Below, piece by piece: positions 35,373 to 45,467 of a stretch of DNA of 64,000 nt (position 1 is its first letter; every line of letters starts with the position of its first letter). Source of the DNA: Opitutales bacterium UBA2995. Lineage in GTDB: Bacteria; Verrucomicrobiota; Verrucomicrobiia; Opitutales; UBA2995. A program made the translations under genes and the position numbers. A model generated the notes under the pieces. That model made no database searches. It saw nothing but the letters and a program-made list of their open reading frames with translations, and was not told the origin of the DNA. The DNA is taken from the NCBI GenBank assembly GCA_002346535.1, contig DDZZ01000009.1:13968-77967 (forward strand), given 5' to 3'.

Positions 35373-37070
35373 CTATTTTTGAAATTTACTGCGCCAGATC
35401 AATGGAATGCCAAACAACACAAAGGCCATGATGATCCCGGCAATGATTTTTCCAGTTTCAATGGTCTTGATACGTTCTGATTCTACCAATCCCCAAGGAG
35501 ACAATGCTACGTATAGTCCCACCATAGTTACGACGGCCATTAAGGAAATTTTGGTGAAGTGTTTCCAGGGGGTGGTGTCAACGCCTTCCAACTCTGAAAA
35601 GCGTATACCTTCCTTGCAGTGTTTGGAAATTTTACCAATGATCAGGGCTACTGCCATGAAACTGACAAATAAAATAGCCATGTAATGCAGGTAGTGCAGG
35701 TCCGGTTGAACATACAGCATGAGGGTGCCGTAGATGAGGAGAAAAAGTATAATGCAGCAATTCATTACCTTAGTGGATACGGTTCGGGAAAAGTATCCTA
35801 ACAGCATGGTCAACATAATCGGTGCGCCAAATAGACTATCCACCCGGACCATGAAATTAAAAATGCCGTCGGGAAAATACATGATGAAGGGTGCGATGGC
35901 CATGGTGGCTACAGCGATGACCATACCGATACGCTTGCTGCGTTTGATGACTTCGTCATCGGTCAGGTTTTTTCCAAACAACGGTTTATACACATCCAGT
36001 GCAAAAATAGTTATTGAACTATTGAGCACTGAATTAAAAGTACTGAGGACTGCACCGAATATAGCCGCCGCAAAAAATCCGATGAACACCTCCGGCATGA
36101 TGTCTTGAATGAGGAATGGATAGACGGTATCCTTTCTTTCAAATGCGTTTGGTCCATAGAGGTGGAAGGCGATCACACCGGGCATTGCGATGTAGCAAAT
36201 ATTCAGGATTTTGAGGAATGCGGCGATCATGACGCCTTTTTGTCCTTCCTTCAGGCTACGGGCTCCCAACGTTCGTTGAACGATAAATTGATTGGTGCTC
36301 CAGAAGAAGAGGTTGTGGATGAGCATACCGGTAAAAAGCACCGAAAACGGAATGCCATCGGCCACGTCACCGACTGCGTCGAGGATTTCAGTATTTTTTG
36401 TCAGGATGGTCTCAAATCCTTGGATGAGATTGTTTTTACCGACCTTGTAGATTCCAATAAAAAAGACCACTGCCCCTCCGATGAGTAGTCCAATGCCATT
36501 GAGCGCATCGGATATGGCTACACCTTTAAGTCCACCAAACAAAGCGTAAAAACTGCCTGTAATGCCGAGTGACCAAACAAGGACCCAAATGACCGTTTCG
36601 TTGCTCAAACCGGTTATGTTGGAAATCTGAAACAGTTGGTCGATGACAATTGATCCTCCGTAGAGAGCCACCGGCATACCACTCAGGAGGTAGGAAAACA
36701 AAAACATTACTGCGATTATACGTCGGGTAGATCCACCAAAGCGGTTGTCCAGAAACTCCGGGATCGTCGTAAAGCCACCCTTTAGAAAAGTCGGAAGAAG
36801 AACTGCACTGTAATAAATCAGTACCGGAATTACGGTGACGGTCCAGGCGATGGGTGAGAGGTTTCCTGTGTAAACGTTGCCGGTCATCCCTGTAAAATTT
36901 GCAGCACTAAGGTTGGTCAGTAGCAATGAGCCAGCTATGACCCAACCGTTCAAACTGTTGCCGGCCAGAAAGTAACCTTTGGAGGTTTGAAGGTTATCTT
37001 TGTGAGTACGCAGATAGGTAATAAGGCCAACCGATCCGGTGAAGAAGAGAAACGATAGCAGGGTACCCAT
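35373..37070 (-). CDS. Sodium:solute symporter (SSS family)
   Basis: A 565-residue inner-membrane transporter with about 13-14 hydrophobic segments. The ATG at 37070 ('MGTLLSFLFFTGSVGLITY') is preferred over an upstream TTG at 37112. 'GYFLAGNSLNGWVIAGSLLLTNLSA' and 'NFTGMTGNVY' form the first core helix with its unwound region, and 'FGAVLSTFNSVLNSSITIFALDVY' the conserved later helix. It resembles sugar-type (SGLT-like) SSS members and probably imports sugars released by the neighbouring enzymes. It is unlike the symporter at 16150 in sequence. Confidence 0.9.
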   Translation of the reverse strand: MGTLLSFLFFTGSVGLITYLRTHKDNLQTSKGYFLAGNSLNGWVIAGSLLLTNLSAANFTGMTGNVYTGNLSPIAWTVTVIPVLIYYSAVLLPTFLKGGFTTIPEFLDNRFGGSTRRIIAVMFLFSYLLSGMPVALYGGSIVIDQLFQISNITGLSNETVIWVLVWSLGITGSFYALFGGLKGVAISDALNGIGLLIGGAVVFFIGIYKVGKNNLIQGFETILTKNTEILDAVGDVADGIPFSVLFTGMLIHNLFFWSTNQFIVQRTLGARSLKEGQKGVMIAAFLKILNICYIAMPGVIAFHLYGPNAFERKDTVYPFLIQDIMPEVFIGFFAAAIFGAVLSTFNSVLNSSITIFALDVYKPLFGKNLTDDEVIKRSKRIGMVIAVATMAIAPFIMYFPDGIFNFMVRVDSLFGAPIMLTMLLGYFSRTVSTKVMNCCIILFLLIYGTLMLYVQPDLHYLHYMAILFVSFMAVALIIGKISKHCKEGIRFSELEGVDTTPWKHFTKISLMAVVTMVGLYVALSPWGLVESERIKTIETGKIIAGIIMAFVLFGIPLIWRSKFQK

Positions 37071-37255
37071 ATTGAGGGCTGAAGGATGAAAGGCGAAAGC
37101 TGAATAGGACAATCTTTATATTGGGTCGAGGGGCAAAGGGCGAGGGCCGAAGGTTTCAGGTTTTAATCCTGACCTTTCTACTTTGTCCTCTTCGTTTTTA
37201 TCTTGGTCTCCTGCCGGTGGCTTTGAATCTGCGTATACGTTAATGATCGTTGATC

Positions 37256-37560
37256 TCAATTATGGTATCCCTTTTCCAGGGCATCCACCACCGCGATTAC
37301 CCCAGCTACTATGGTTTCCGGTTTATCTTCGGTGAAATGAAAATTGTTTGTTCCGATCATAAGCAAAACAGCCTTGGGATCGAGTTTTCCCGTTGCTCCG
37401 TAAGTCAATCGCCAGAGCAGGTTTTGAGTCATGTCGCCCTCAATTCCGAAATTTAGAGCACGCAGGGGAGCAAAGTGTTTTTCTTAATACTTTTGCCCAG
37501 CGTGATTCCAGCCTTAGGTTATTGAGTCGCCGATAAAGACAATTTTAATCTTGGATAGCT
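37256..37560 (-). pseudogene. Relic of a GDSL/SGNH hydrolase
   Basis: The minus strand reads 'KIKIVFIGDSIT', a stop where a residue is expected, 'GWNHAGQKY', another stop, then 'FAPLRALNFGIEGDMTQNLL' and 'DPKAVLLMIGTNNFHFTED'. These are blocks I, II and III of PAF-acetylhydrolase-like SGNH enzymes (GDS, GxxGD, GTNN). The C-terminal Asp-x-x-His block is missing. It is clearly a dead gene. The rest of 37071-37711 contains nothing recognised apart from the AT-rich promoter side of the TonB receptor. Confidence 0.85.
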
Positions 37561-37711
37561 GACAGAATTCCTCATTAAGCCAAATGTTCAGGTGGCGGAT
37601 TCGCAAAAATGTTAAGAGGAAACTATTAGTGTTTGATACAAATCTAAATCATATATTTTATAAGATAATGAAAATCCCCCACCTCTGTGGCTTGGCCGTG
37701 CAGTCCTTTTA

Positions 37712-39814
37712 ATGCAAACGTTACATAGACTTTATGGTTGGCCTTCCATTTTTGTACTTCTCCTTCTAACCTGGGGACTTTCGGCGCAGGTTAACACTGA
37801 ACGATTGGATACAGTCGATCTGGATACTTATGAGGTGCTTTCAGATTACCAATTTGAGGATATTCAGGTGAATTTTTCCCGATCGCTCTTGAACGAAAAT
37901 GTTCTCGGCATTTACGGAGCCAACCAGCTGCAAGACATGTCCGGCTTGGCGCCTAATCTAGCCTTTATCAACAGCGATACCCGGGGATTCGGTGACATCG
38001 TGTCCATGCGTGGTGGGGCCAACTCGATTTTCTTTGGTTTACCCTCTGTGGGCCTTTATGTGGACGGCGTTCCTGGTGGCTCAGTTTCCACCTATCCTTC
38101 ATCCTTATTTAATATAGCAAGTATATCTCTGCTTTCAGGGCCTCAATCCACTTTTTACGGACGCAATGCATCCTCTGGAATGATCGACATCCAGACTCGG
38201 AGGCCGGGAAGCAATGCACGCCGGGCTGCCCAATTGGAGTATGGCTCTTACGATGCCAGAATTATCAGGGGATTGTTTGACGGTCCTATGAGTGATGAAT
38301 CTGCCTACAGCATTTCTTTTGGATACGATGCTCGTGACGGGTATATCGAAAACATCGCCACTAGGAAAACCGAGGATGATCGTGAGTCCATTCATGGCCG
38401 TGCAAACTTCTTCCTCAATCCATCTGAAGACCTTGAAATTCGTTTTGGAGTGTTTGCTGAAAAAGTAGAGGACGGCGCAACGCGCCTCAGCTCTCTATTC
38501 AGCCCCGATCTCTTTGAAGTTTCATCCAACGTGGATGGAATTACAAAGCTGGATCGACTTCAACTGCACTTTCAGCTCCGATTAGATTTAGATTCAGGTG
38601 CTTTGACGGCTACTACTTCATATCAGGATTGGGATTTGAATCCTTCGTTGACCGATCTGGATTTGAGTACCCTGGATTTTGGATTTTCACGTGTCTTGCA
38701 GCAGGAAGAGCTACTGACTCAGGAGTTCCGTTTCGTTTCGGATCCAGCTGCTTCCGATATTCTTTGGATCGCCGGATTATTTTTCTTCGATTCAAAGACA
38801 GACGGCGATGCAACCCGCGAATTCCCTGTTCCGCCAAGTGACTTTGTACCTCCCGGGTTTATTCAAACCGAGCAAACCGTTTTCAGCATAGACCAACAAA
38901 ATATTTCTGCCTATGTAAATGCTGAGACCGCCATTGGTGCCAGCACCTCGCTCAATGCGGGCGTTCGTATCCAGAATAGCGAATCCGAAATTTTCCGCAC
39001 TAAGGATGCATCCAACAATTTCGGATTTCCCGGGCCACCGGAACCGGTCGTGGATGAATCTCAGAGTGAAACGGAATATGCCGGAACAGTAGGCATCGCT
39101 CACGAACTGAGCGAAATGGTGGATCTTATTGTTAGGTCCTCCATTTCCCAAAAACCACAGGGTTATAGCGCCTTCACTTCGAACCCTGATTTTATTCAAT
39201 TTTATTCGGAGCACTTGTGGTCCAACGAAGTCGGTATCAATTTCACTTCTGAAGAATCCATGATGAGCGGATCACTCATTGCGTTTTTCAACGATACGGA
39301 CAATTACCAGTTCGAACGTACTGTTCCGTTTTCAACCGATTTTGTGGTCGTTAATGCCGAGAAAGTTTCCGCAGATGGTTTTGAGGGTAAACTGGTCCTG
39401 AATCCTTCACCGGGCTTGTTCCTGGATTTTCAGGCAGGGTTCGTGGATGCGACCTTTGCGAAGCATCGGAACGCCCTGGGACTTGATGTCTCCGGCAACC
39501 ATGTGCCTTTTGTTCCTGAGTCGACCTTGCGGGCCGGAATCCGCTTCGAATCGGAAAGGGGCTTTTTTGGAAGTACTTCCTATACTTCTTTCGGTAAAAC
39601 TTACTACGATGAACAAAATCAGAGCAATTTTGCCCAATATAGTTTTGGTATATGGGACCTCCAGATCGGTTATCGCGATGAAAATATGACAGTTTCGGTT
39701 TATGGCCGCAATCTTTCCGACGAAATTTTTTATCAGTTTATGAATCCGGAAATTCAGGCAGGAAGTCCGGGCGCACCCAAGAGATTTGGCTTGCGCATGG
39801 ATATTTTATACTAA
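37712..39814 (+). CDS. TonB-dependent outer-membrane receptor
   Basis: A 700-residue outer-membrane transporter. A signal peptide (1-25, ending 'LSAQ') leads into a plug domain: 'NQLQDMSGLAPNLAFINSDT', 'VSMRGGANSIFFGLPSVGLYVDGVPG', and 'ISLLSGPQSTFYGRNASSGMID', then a beta-barrel ending 'GAPKRFGLRMDILY' with a terminal aromatic residue as usual. There is no STN or carboxypeptidase-like N-terminal domain, and the length is on the short side for the family. It probably imports the substrate of the co-directional cluster that follows. The 90 bases upstream are very AT-rich and probably hold a promoter. Confidence 0.93.
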   Translation: MQTLHRLYGWPSIFVLLLLTWGLSAQVNTERLDTVDLDTYEVLSDYQFEDIQVNFSRSLLNENVLGIYGANQLQDMSGLAPNLAFINSDTRGFGDIVSMRGGANSIFFGLPSVGLYVDGVPGGSVSTYPSSLFNIASISLLSGPQSTFYGRNASSGMIDIQTRRPGSNARRAAQLEYGSYDARIIRGLFDGPMSDESAYSISFGYDARDGYIENIATRKTEDDRESIHGRANFFLNPSEDLEIRFGVFAEKVEDGATRLSSLFSPDLFEVSSNVDGITKLDRLQLHFQLRLDLDSGALTATTSYQDWDLNPSLTDLDLSTLDFGFSRVLQQEELLTQEFRFVSDPAASDILWIAGLFFFDSKTDGDATREFPVPPSDFVPPGFIQTEQTVFSIDQQNISAYVNAETAIGASTSLNAGVRIQNSESEIFRTKDASNNFGFPGPPEPVVDESQSETEYAGTVGIAHELSEMVDLIVRSSISQKPQGYSAFTSNPDFIQFYSEHLWSNEVGINFTSEESMMSGSLIAFFNDTDNYQFERTVPFSTDFVVVNAEKVSADGFEGKLVLNPSPGLFLDFQAGFVDATFAKHRNALGLDVSGNHVPFVPESTLRAGIRFESERGFFGSTSYTSFGKTYYDEQNQSNFAQYSFGIWDLQIGYRDENMTVSVYGRNLSDEIFYQFMNPEIQAGSPGAPKRFGLRMDILY

Positions 39815-39878
39815 TTCACTTCATTGAGGTTTTTGGGCTTTCCCTGGTTCATGTAACCTTTTTATCCGACCCTAAGTT

Positions 39879-42146
39879 ATGAAATTGCATATGCGTTATC
39901 TAAGATTCCCTATTTGTGCTCTAATTGTCCTATTGTCAGCTGGCCAATCTTACGGAGCATCCGGCTGGTTGGGTTGGCGTGGTCCCGACCAAAACGGAAA
40001 TTCACCTTACAAGGTTTCCTTGCCGGACTCGCTTGACTTGGAAGGAAAAGAGCACCGCTGGACCTATCCTGTGCGGGGTGCAGGAACGCCAGTGGCATCT
40101 GATGGCCGGATTTATGCCTTTGGGTTTTATGGAGAAATTGAAAATGTCATAGAAACTTTGATTTGCCTGGACGCTGAAACGGGTGAAAAAATTTGGGAAC
40201 ACAAATTTGCCGATTACATCAGTGACATTATTTATAACCGCTATGGGATCGGCGCCCCCGTCGTGGATGCGGAAACCGGTAACATTTACCTTCAATCCAC
40301 CAATGGCCTCGTCCTCGCGCTTTCGCCGGAGGGTGAACTACTTTGGGAGGTTTCCACTTTGGAAGATTACGGCCGCCTTACATTCCCCAACGGACGGACC
40401 GGTGCACCGGCAGTGGATGGCGATATCGTGGTGATCCATTGCATCACCGCCAACTGGGGAAGCAACGGTCCGGCCCGAAACCGATTTTACGGATTCGATA
40501 AACACACTGGTGATCTGGTTTGGACTAGTACTCCCGGTGTTACTCCAATCGATTCCTCTTTCTCTACCCCTGTGTTTGGGGATCTGGGTGACCAACGAGT
40601 ATTTTATGCCGGAACCGGTTGCGGTAATGTGGTGTGCGTGAATGCGCGGACTGGTGAGTCTGTTTGGCGATTCCAATTGGCCGTAGGAGGTGTCAATTCC
40701 AGTATGATCCTGGTCGGCGATGACCTTATCGCGGTCCATGGTAAGGAAAATGTGGATACGACAGAAAAGGGACGTCTCGTGCGTCTGGATATTCCGACCG
40801 AATATCCCACCGGTGAATTGCCTATTGTCTTGGGTGAAGAAGCTGAAATGTGGCGCAACGATGAGCACGTGGCCTTCACCAGTTCTCCTGTTTTGGTGGG
40901 TGACCGCGTTTACACGACCATCGCTATGGGTAGTCTTTTGGCTGTCGATTTAGATTCTGGCGAAACCGTTTGGGAAGAAAAGCTGGCTCCGGACCAGTTG
41001 CATGCATCTCCTGGATATGCAGATGGCAAGTTTTACGTCCCAATGTTTGATGGGGTAGCCTACGTGTTGAAAGACAAGGGGGATTCCGCCGATGTTCTTG
41101 GGCACTATGAGATGGGAGCAAATTGCCTTGGAGCGCCTGCTTTCTATAATAACCGGGTATACGTGTTTACCAAGCAAGGCCTTCATTGTTTTGGAGATGA
41201 GAAACTAAAGAAAGTAAAGTACCCGACACCGGCCAAAGCAAAAAAACCGGGTAAAATTTCCCAGATCCAACTGGTTCCTTCTGAATTCGTTCTCGGCCCG
41301 GATGATGAGCAAGTCTTTAAGGTTTACGGGTTGGACGCCAGCGGATTCCGGGTGAAGGAAGTGACCAATAATGCTTCTCTGACGAACTGGAATCCGCTTA
41401 CGGCGACCCGAACTTCCCAGGTCGATGCCACTATAAGCGGTAACAGGCTTAGCACTGGTCGAAGCGCTGGTATTTCGACGGGCAACCTCCTGGCCTCTTA
41501 CAATGGCATGACGAGTATCAGTCGTGGCAGGGTGGTAGCTGGTGTGGGTTTTATTGAAGACTTTGAATCTATGACCTTGTCCCTTAAGGACAAAGACGGA
41601 GTACCAGTTTCTCCTCCACCTGGAACCTGGTTGGGAGCTGGTCCAAAATGGCATGTCATGGAGCGGGGTGGTAACAAGGTCGTAGCCTTCCGATTGGAAC
41701 GATTGCTGTGGCAGCGTTCGATGAACTTTATCGGCAAATCGGATATGTGTGAATACACTTTGGAGGCCGATGTCATGACTGATGGAACTCGAAGAGTGCT
41801 TTCAACTGTGGGACTGGTGAACCAGCGCTATCTGATAGCACTTTCGGGCAATCAGCGACTGTTGGAGGTTTCCAGCAATCACGAACGCCTGAAAGAATCG
41901 GTTCGTTTTCCCATAAAAGCCAATACTTGGTACCGCCTCAAAACCCGAGTGGATTCCAATAAGGATGGTAGCGGCGTGATTCGTGCCAAAGCCTGGGAGA
42001 AAGGATCTGATGAACCGGAGGCCTGGACTATTGAGGTTGAACAACTAGAAATACACTCCCGTGGCGCCCCTGGCGTTTTCGCATTTGCCCCGCAAAGTTT
42101 GAAACGAGTCTTTATCGATAACCTATCCATTTCCGAAAACAATTAA
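39879..42146 (+). CDS. Exported PQQ-type beta-propeller with C-terminal lectin-like domain
   Basis: A 755-residue exported protein (signal peptide 1-26, ending 'YGASG'). Residues about 30-440 form a PQQ/BamB-like propeller with tryptophan-docking repeats such as 'LDAETGEKIWEHKF', 'DKHTGDLVWTS' and 'VDLDSGETVWEEKL'. Residues about 560-755 resemble a DUF1080/concanavalin-like lectin domain ('IEDFESMTLSL', 'VFIDNLSISE'). No catalytic dehydrogenase residues were identified, so it may be a scaffold or sensor rather than an enzyme. It is followed 12 bases later by another propeller gene. Confidence 0.85.
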   Translation: MKLHMRYLRFPICALIVLLSAGQSYGASGWLGWRGPDQNGNSPYKVSLPDSLDLEGKEHRWTYPVRGAGTPVASDGRIYAFGFYGEIENVIETLICLDAETGEKIWEHKFADYISDIIYNRYGIGAPVVDAETGNIYLQSTNGLVLALSPEGELLWEVSTLEDYGRLTFPNGRTGAPAVDGDIVVIHCITANWGSNGPARNRFYGFDKHTGDLVWTSTPGVTPIDSSFSTPVFGDLGDQRVFYAGTGCGNVVCVNARTGESVWRFQLAVGGVNSSMILVGDDLIAVHGKENVDTTEKGRLVRLDIPTEYPTGELPIVLGEEAEMWRNDEHVAFTSSPVLVGDRVYTTIAMGSLLAVDLDSGETVWEEKLAPDQLHASPGYADGKFYVPMFDGVAYVLKDKGDSADVLGHYEMGANCLGAPAFYNNRVYVFTKQGLHCFGDEKLKKVKYPTPAKAKKPGKISQIQLVPSEFVLGPDDEQVFKVYGLDASGFRVKEVTNNASLTNWNPLTATRTSQVDATISGNRLSTGRSAGISTGNLLASYNGMTSISRGRVVAGVGFIEDFESMTLSLKDKDGVPVSPPPGTWLGAGPKWHVMERGGNKVVAFRLERLLWQRSMNFIGKSDMCEYTLEADVMTDGTRRVLSTVGLVNQRYLIALSGNQRLLEVSSNHERLKESVRFPIKANTWYRLKTRVDSNKDGSGVIRAKAWEKGSDEPEAWTIEVEQLEIHSRGAPGVFAFAPQSLKRVFIDNLSISENN

Positions 42147-42158
42147 CTGACACTGACC

Positions 42159-43688
42159 ATGATTTTTCAGAAAAAATATCTCCTGTCCCTTGCATTAATT
42201 TTTCCCGCCGTCCTTCAGGCCGGTGACTGGCCGACCTGGGGTCGCAGTGCCGATCGCAATATGGTTGGAGAAGCGAACGAACTTCCCACAGAAATTGAGA
42301 GTGGCGACTACTTGCCGAAGAGCGAAGAAATCAACATGGAAACCACCAAGGGCGTTAAATGGGTCGCCAAGTTGGGATCACAGACCTACGGATCCCCTGT
42401 TGTTTCGGGCGGTAAGGTATATGTAGGTACGAACAACGAGTCGCCTAGGAACGCTTCTCAAAAAGGCGATCGTGGAGTCCTCATGTGCTTTGATGAAAAA
42501 ACAGGAGAATTTCTCTGGCAACTTCTGATCCCAAAACTGGGAGCTGGCAAGGTGAGTGACTGGGAGTTTGTCGGTTTGTGCTCCTCTCCGGCTATTGAAG
42601 GTGACCGGGGATGGGTAGTCACCAATCGTGGCGAAGTGCTTTGCTTCGACGTCGAGGGGTTGGCTAATGGCAACGATGGCGATTACCAGGATGAAGCCAG
42701 CTTTTTTTCCATTACTCCAGATGGAAAAGTTGAGCTCTCAGACAAGGATGCGGATATTCTTTGGGTTGTGGACGCACGGGAAGAGCTCGGCGTATTTCCG
42801 CACAACGTTTCCAGTTGTTCTCCCTTGATCTATGGAGACAAGATTTTTGCTGCTACTTCTAATGGTGTGGACTGGTCCCACAAAAATATTCCTGCGCCGT
42901 TTTCGCCTGCATTGGTTGTCATGGATAAAAACACAGGCGAACTTCTTGGTGAAGAAGTGTCGGGTGTATCCGAAAGAGTCCTACACGCAAGTTGGAGTAC
43001 CCCGGCGATCGGAGACATTAACGGGAAGCCAACGGTTGTCTGGGGTGGAGGAGACGGTTGGTGCTACGGTTATGAAGTGGAACCGGTCATGCATGAGGAA
43101 GGTTTTCCTGCATTGAAAGAGCTGTTTCGCTATGATGCCAATCCTTCCCATTATCGGACCAAGGACGGAGAGTCTATCAAGTATGCCACTTATGAAGGCG
43201 CGAGTGAAATCATTGCTACGACAGTATTGTACGACAACAAGGCTTACATGGTGATTGGTCAGGATCCTGAACACGGTGACGGGGTTGGAATGGTTAGTTG
43301 CATAGATCCATCGATGGAAGGTGATATTTCGGGTAAAGCCATTTGGACGAACAAAGAGGTTGGCCGATCTATTTCTACTGCGAGCATCAAAGATGGTCTC
43401 ATTTATCAGGCCGAGTATAACGGCGATATCCATTGCCTGGATGCTGAAACGGGTGAGTCCTTGTGGGTGCATGCGACCAACAGTCGCATCTGGTCATCTA
43501 CGCTGGTTGCTGACGGAATGGTCTTCATTGGCAATGAAGACGGGGAACTGGTAATTTTAAAAGAAGGCCGCGAAAAGGAGCTTATTTCCTTGGTCGATTT
43601 TTATACTCCTATCTACTGTAGCCCCATCGCTGCGAACGACACACTATATGTTACTACTCAAACCCATCTTTACGCTTTAGGCGAATAG
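42159..43688 (+). CDS. Exported PQQ-type beta-propeller protein
   Basis: A 509-residue exported protein with a signal peptide (1-21, ending 'VLQAGDWP') and repeated propeller blades ('WPTWGRSADRNM', 'CFDEKTGEFLWQLL', 'VMDKNTGELLGEEV', 'CLDAETGESLWVHATN'). It resembles PQQ-binding-like outer-membrane/periplasmic proteins of planctomycetes. The gap to the upstream gene is 12 bases, so the two are co-transcribed. Whether PQQ is bound is unknown. Confidence 0.88.
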   Translation: MIFQKKYLLSLALIFPAVLQAGDWPTWGRSADRNMVGEANELPTEIESGDYLPKSEEINMETTKGVKWVAKLGSQTYGSPVVSGGKVYVGTNNESPRNASQKGDRGVLMCFDEKTGEFLWQLLIPKLGAGKVSDWEFVGLCSSPAIEGDRGWVVTNRGEVLCFDVEGLANGNDGDYQDEASFFSITPDGKVELSDKDADILWVVDAREELGVFPHNVSSCSPLIYGDKIFAATSNGVDWSHKNIPAPFSPALVVMDKNTGELLGEEVSGVSERVLHASWSTPAIGDINGKPTVVWGGGDGWCYGYEVEPVMHEEGFPALKELFRYDANPSHYRTKDGESIKYATYEGASEIIATTVLYDNKAYMVIGQDPEHGDGVGMVSCIDPSMEGDISGKAIWTNKEVGRSISTASIKDGLIYQAEYNGDIHCLDAETGESLWVHATNSRIWSSTLVADGMVFIGNEDGELVILKEGREKELISLVDFYTPIYCSPIAANDTLYVTTQTHLYALGE

Positions 43689-43728
43689 GATTGGGCATCT
43701 CTCTAACTAACCCTCTTTCCGAAATTCT

Positions 43729-43944
43729 ATGTCCAATAAATTGTTAATTTTTCTATTCCTGATAGTACTATTATTCCTACATCAGGATTTTTGGTTCAAA
43801 GACGATCCATCACTCGTCTTTGGATTTTTACCAGTCACATTGGCCTACCATATGGTTTTTACCGTTGTTGCCGCCATCGGTTGGTTGATGGTTGTAAAAT
43901 TTGCCTGGCCAAAAGGCCTGGATGAGGAAGGCGGCGACTCATGA
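43729..43944 (+). CDS. Small DUF3311-type membrane protein
   Basis: A 71-residue membrane protein with two hydrophobic segments (about 4-18 and 33-59) separated by 'HQDFWFKDDPSLVFGFLP', characteristic of DUF3311. Its stop overlaps the start of the SSS symporter by four bases (ATGA), so translation is coupled. DUF3311 proteins accompany a subset of SSS transporters and probably act as small accessory subunits. Confidence 0.85.
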   Translation: MSNKLLIFLFLIVLLFLHQDFWFKDDPSLVFGFLPVTLAYHMVFTVVAAIGWLMVVKFAWPKGLDEEGGDS

Positions 43945-45464
43945 ATGCTGGAACAACTGTAGTTGTAATAGTCGCGGTGTACCTGACCTTGCTTATCGGC
44001 TTGGGTGTACTGAGTAGTATGAAATTCAGAGGAGGCGCGGCCGATTATTTTGTAGCCAGCCGTTCCATCGGACCCTTCATACTGTTTATGACAGTTTTTG
44101 GTACTACTATGACGGCTTTTGCCATGGTTGGTAGTACTGCAGAATCCTTTGAAAAAGGCGTTGGTACTTATGGCAAACTGGCGTCGGCTTCAGCGCTGGT
44201 GCATTCGGCCTCCTTCTTTCTGATTGGATTGCGTTTGTGGGCTCTGGGAAAAAAACACGGGTACATGACCCAGATTGAATTCTTTAGGGATCGGTTTGAA
44301 AGCCGATGTATGGGATACCTGTTATTTCCTATCCTGACCGGATTGCTTATCCCCTATTTGCTGGTGGGTTTATTGGGTTCCGGATCATTTATGGCTGGGG
44401 TCACTCGCGGAGCATTTCCGGAAGCTTTTGCTTCGACAGGTGGTAGTGTTCCTCCCTGGTTAACCTCCTTGATTATTTCTGGAGTTGTTCTCTCCTACAT
44501 TTTCATGGGGGGAGTCCGCTCGGCTGCCTGGGCGAATACCTTTCAAACTTTAGTATTTATGGCCATGGCTCTACTCGCCTTTGTCATTATATCAGTAAGT
44601 CTGGGAGGATTTTCCGCGGCATCGGCCATGGCAGATCCGGCGAAAGCCATTCGTGTGGGCAATATATCCGAACTCTCCTTTTTTACCTACCTGCTGATTC
44701 CGCTCTCGGTGGGAATGTTCCCTCACCTCTTTCAGAACTGCCTAACCGCCAAATCAGCCAAGAATTTTAAATTCATGCTGATTGCCCACCCGTTAGGAAT
44801 CATGGTCACTTGGATTCCTTGTATTTTGATCGGATTTTGGGCAACCGGCGCATTGATGCCCGGCACTGAGGATCCAATAGTTCCCCATTCAGCTCCGGCC
44901 AACGCTGTTTTGGGATTGATGGTAGGTAAACTGGCTACCCCCATTCTTTCGGGATTTGTCGCTGCAGGAGTACTGGCCGCCATTATGTCCTCACTCGATT
45001 CCCAGTTTGTATCGCTTGGAACCATGTTCACCCGGGACATTGTGGTTCATTCTTTCGGTAAGGATCGTTTCAATGATACGACCATGGTGTGGTTGGCTCG
45101 AGGATTTATATCTTTTATGGTCTTGATTACCTTTTTGTTTTCACTTGCCGAACCTCGGCAGGTATTCACATTGGGCGTGTGGTGCTTTAGTGGATACGCT
45201 AGTCTTTTCCCATTGGTATTCGCTGCAATTTACTGGAAACGAGTTACCAAGGCCGGAGCTTACGCAGCTATCTTTTCAACTGCCGTGGTTTGGTTCTTAC
45301 TCTTTAGAGCTTCCGGATATGGAGCTAATGGCGATTATTTGCTCTCTGGAATGATGCCGGTTACCGGTATGTTTGCGACCTGTATCTTGGTCTTAGTTGT
45401 TGTTTCGCTGATGACCAAATCACCCTCCAACGATACCCTCGAAAAATTCTTTCCTTCCAAATAA
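43941..45464 (+). CDS. Sodium:solute symporter (SSS family), with DUF3311 partner
   Basis: A 507-residue inner-membrane symporter with about 13 hydrophobic segments. 'DYFVASRSIGPFILFMTVFGTTMTAF' is the first core helix and 'AAGVLAAIMSSLDSQFVSLGTMFTRD' the conserved eighth-helix region, which fits the PanF/organic-acid-type SSS branch that carries a DUF3311 subunit. It follows DUF3311 in an overlapping arrangement and precedes the adenylate-forming enzyme by three bases. It is probably the inner-membrane importer for the cluster's substrate, perhaps a carboxylate. Confidence 0.92.
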   Translation: MNAGTTVVVIVAVYLTLLIGLGVLSSMKFRGGAADYFVASRSIGPFILFMTVFGTTMTAFAMVGSTAESFEKGVGTYGKLASASALVHSASFFLIGLRLWALGKKHGYMTQIEFFRDRFESRCMGYLLFPILTGLLIPYLLVGLLGSGSFMAGVTRGAFPEAFASTGGSVPPWLTSLIISGVVLSYIFMGGVRSAAWANTFQTLVFMAMALLAFVIISVSLGGFSAASAMADPAKAIRVGNISELSFFTYLLIPLSVGMFPHLFQNCLTAKSAKNFKFMLIAHPLGIMVTWIPCILIGFWATGALMPGTEDPIVPHSAPANAVLGLMVGKLATPILSGFVAAGVLAAIMSSLDSQFVSLGTMFTRDIVVHSFGKDRFNDTTMVWLARGFISFMVLITFLFSLAEPRQVFTLGVWCFSGYASLFPLVFAAIYWKRVTKAGAYAAIFSTAVVWFLLFRASGYGANGDYLLSGMMPVTGMFATCILVLVVVSLMTKSPSNDTLEKFFPSK

Positions 45465-45467
45465 ACA

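Noticed and set aside
37640..37711. An AT-rich stretch before the TonB receptor proposed as a defined sigma-70 promoter
   Set aside because: Several TATA-like boxes occur, but none pairs with a good -35 element at 16-18 bases, so no exact promoter is claimed.
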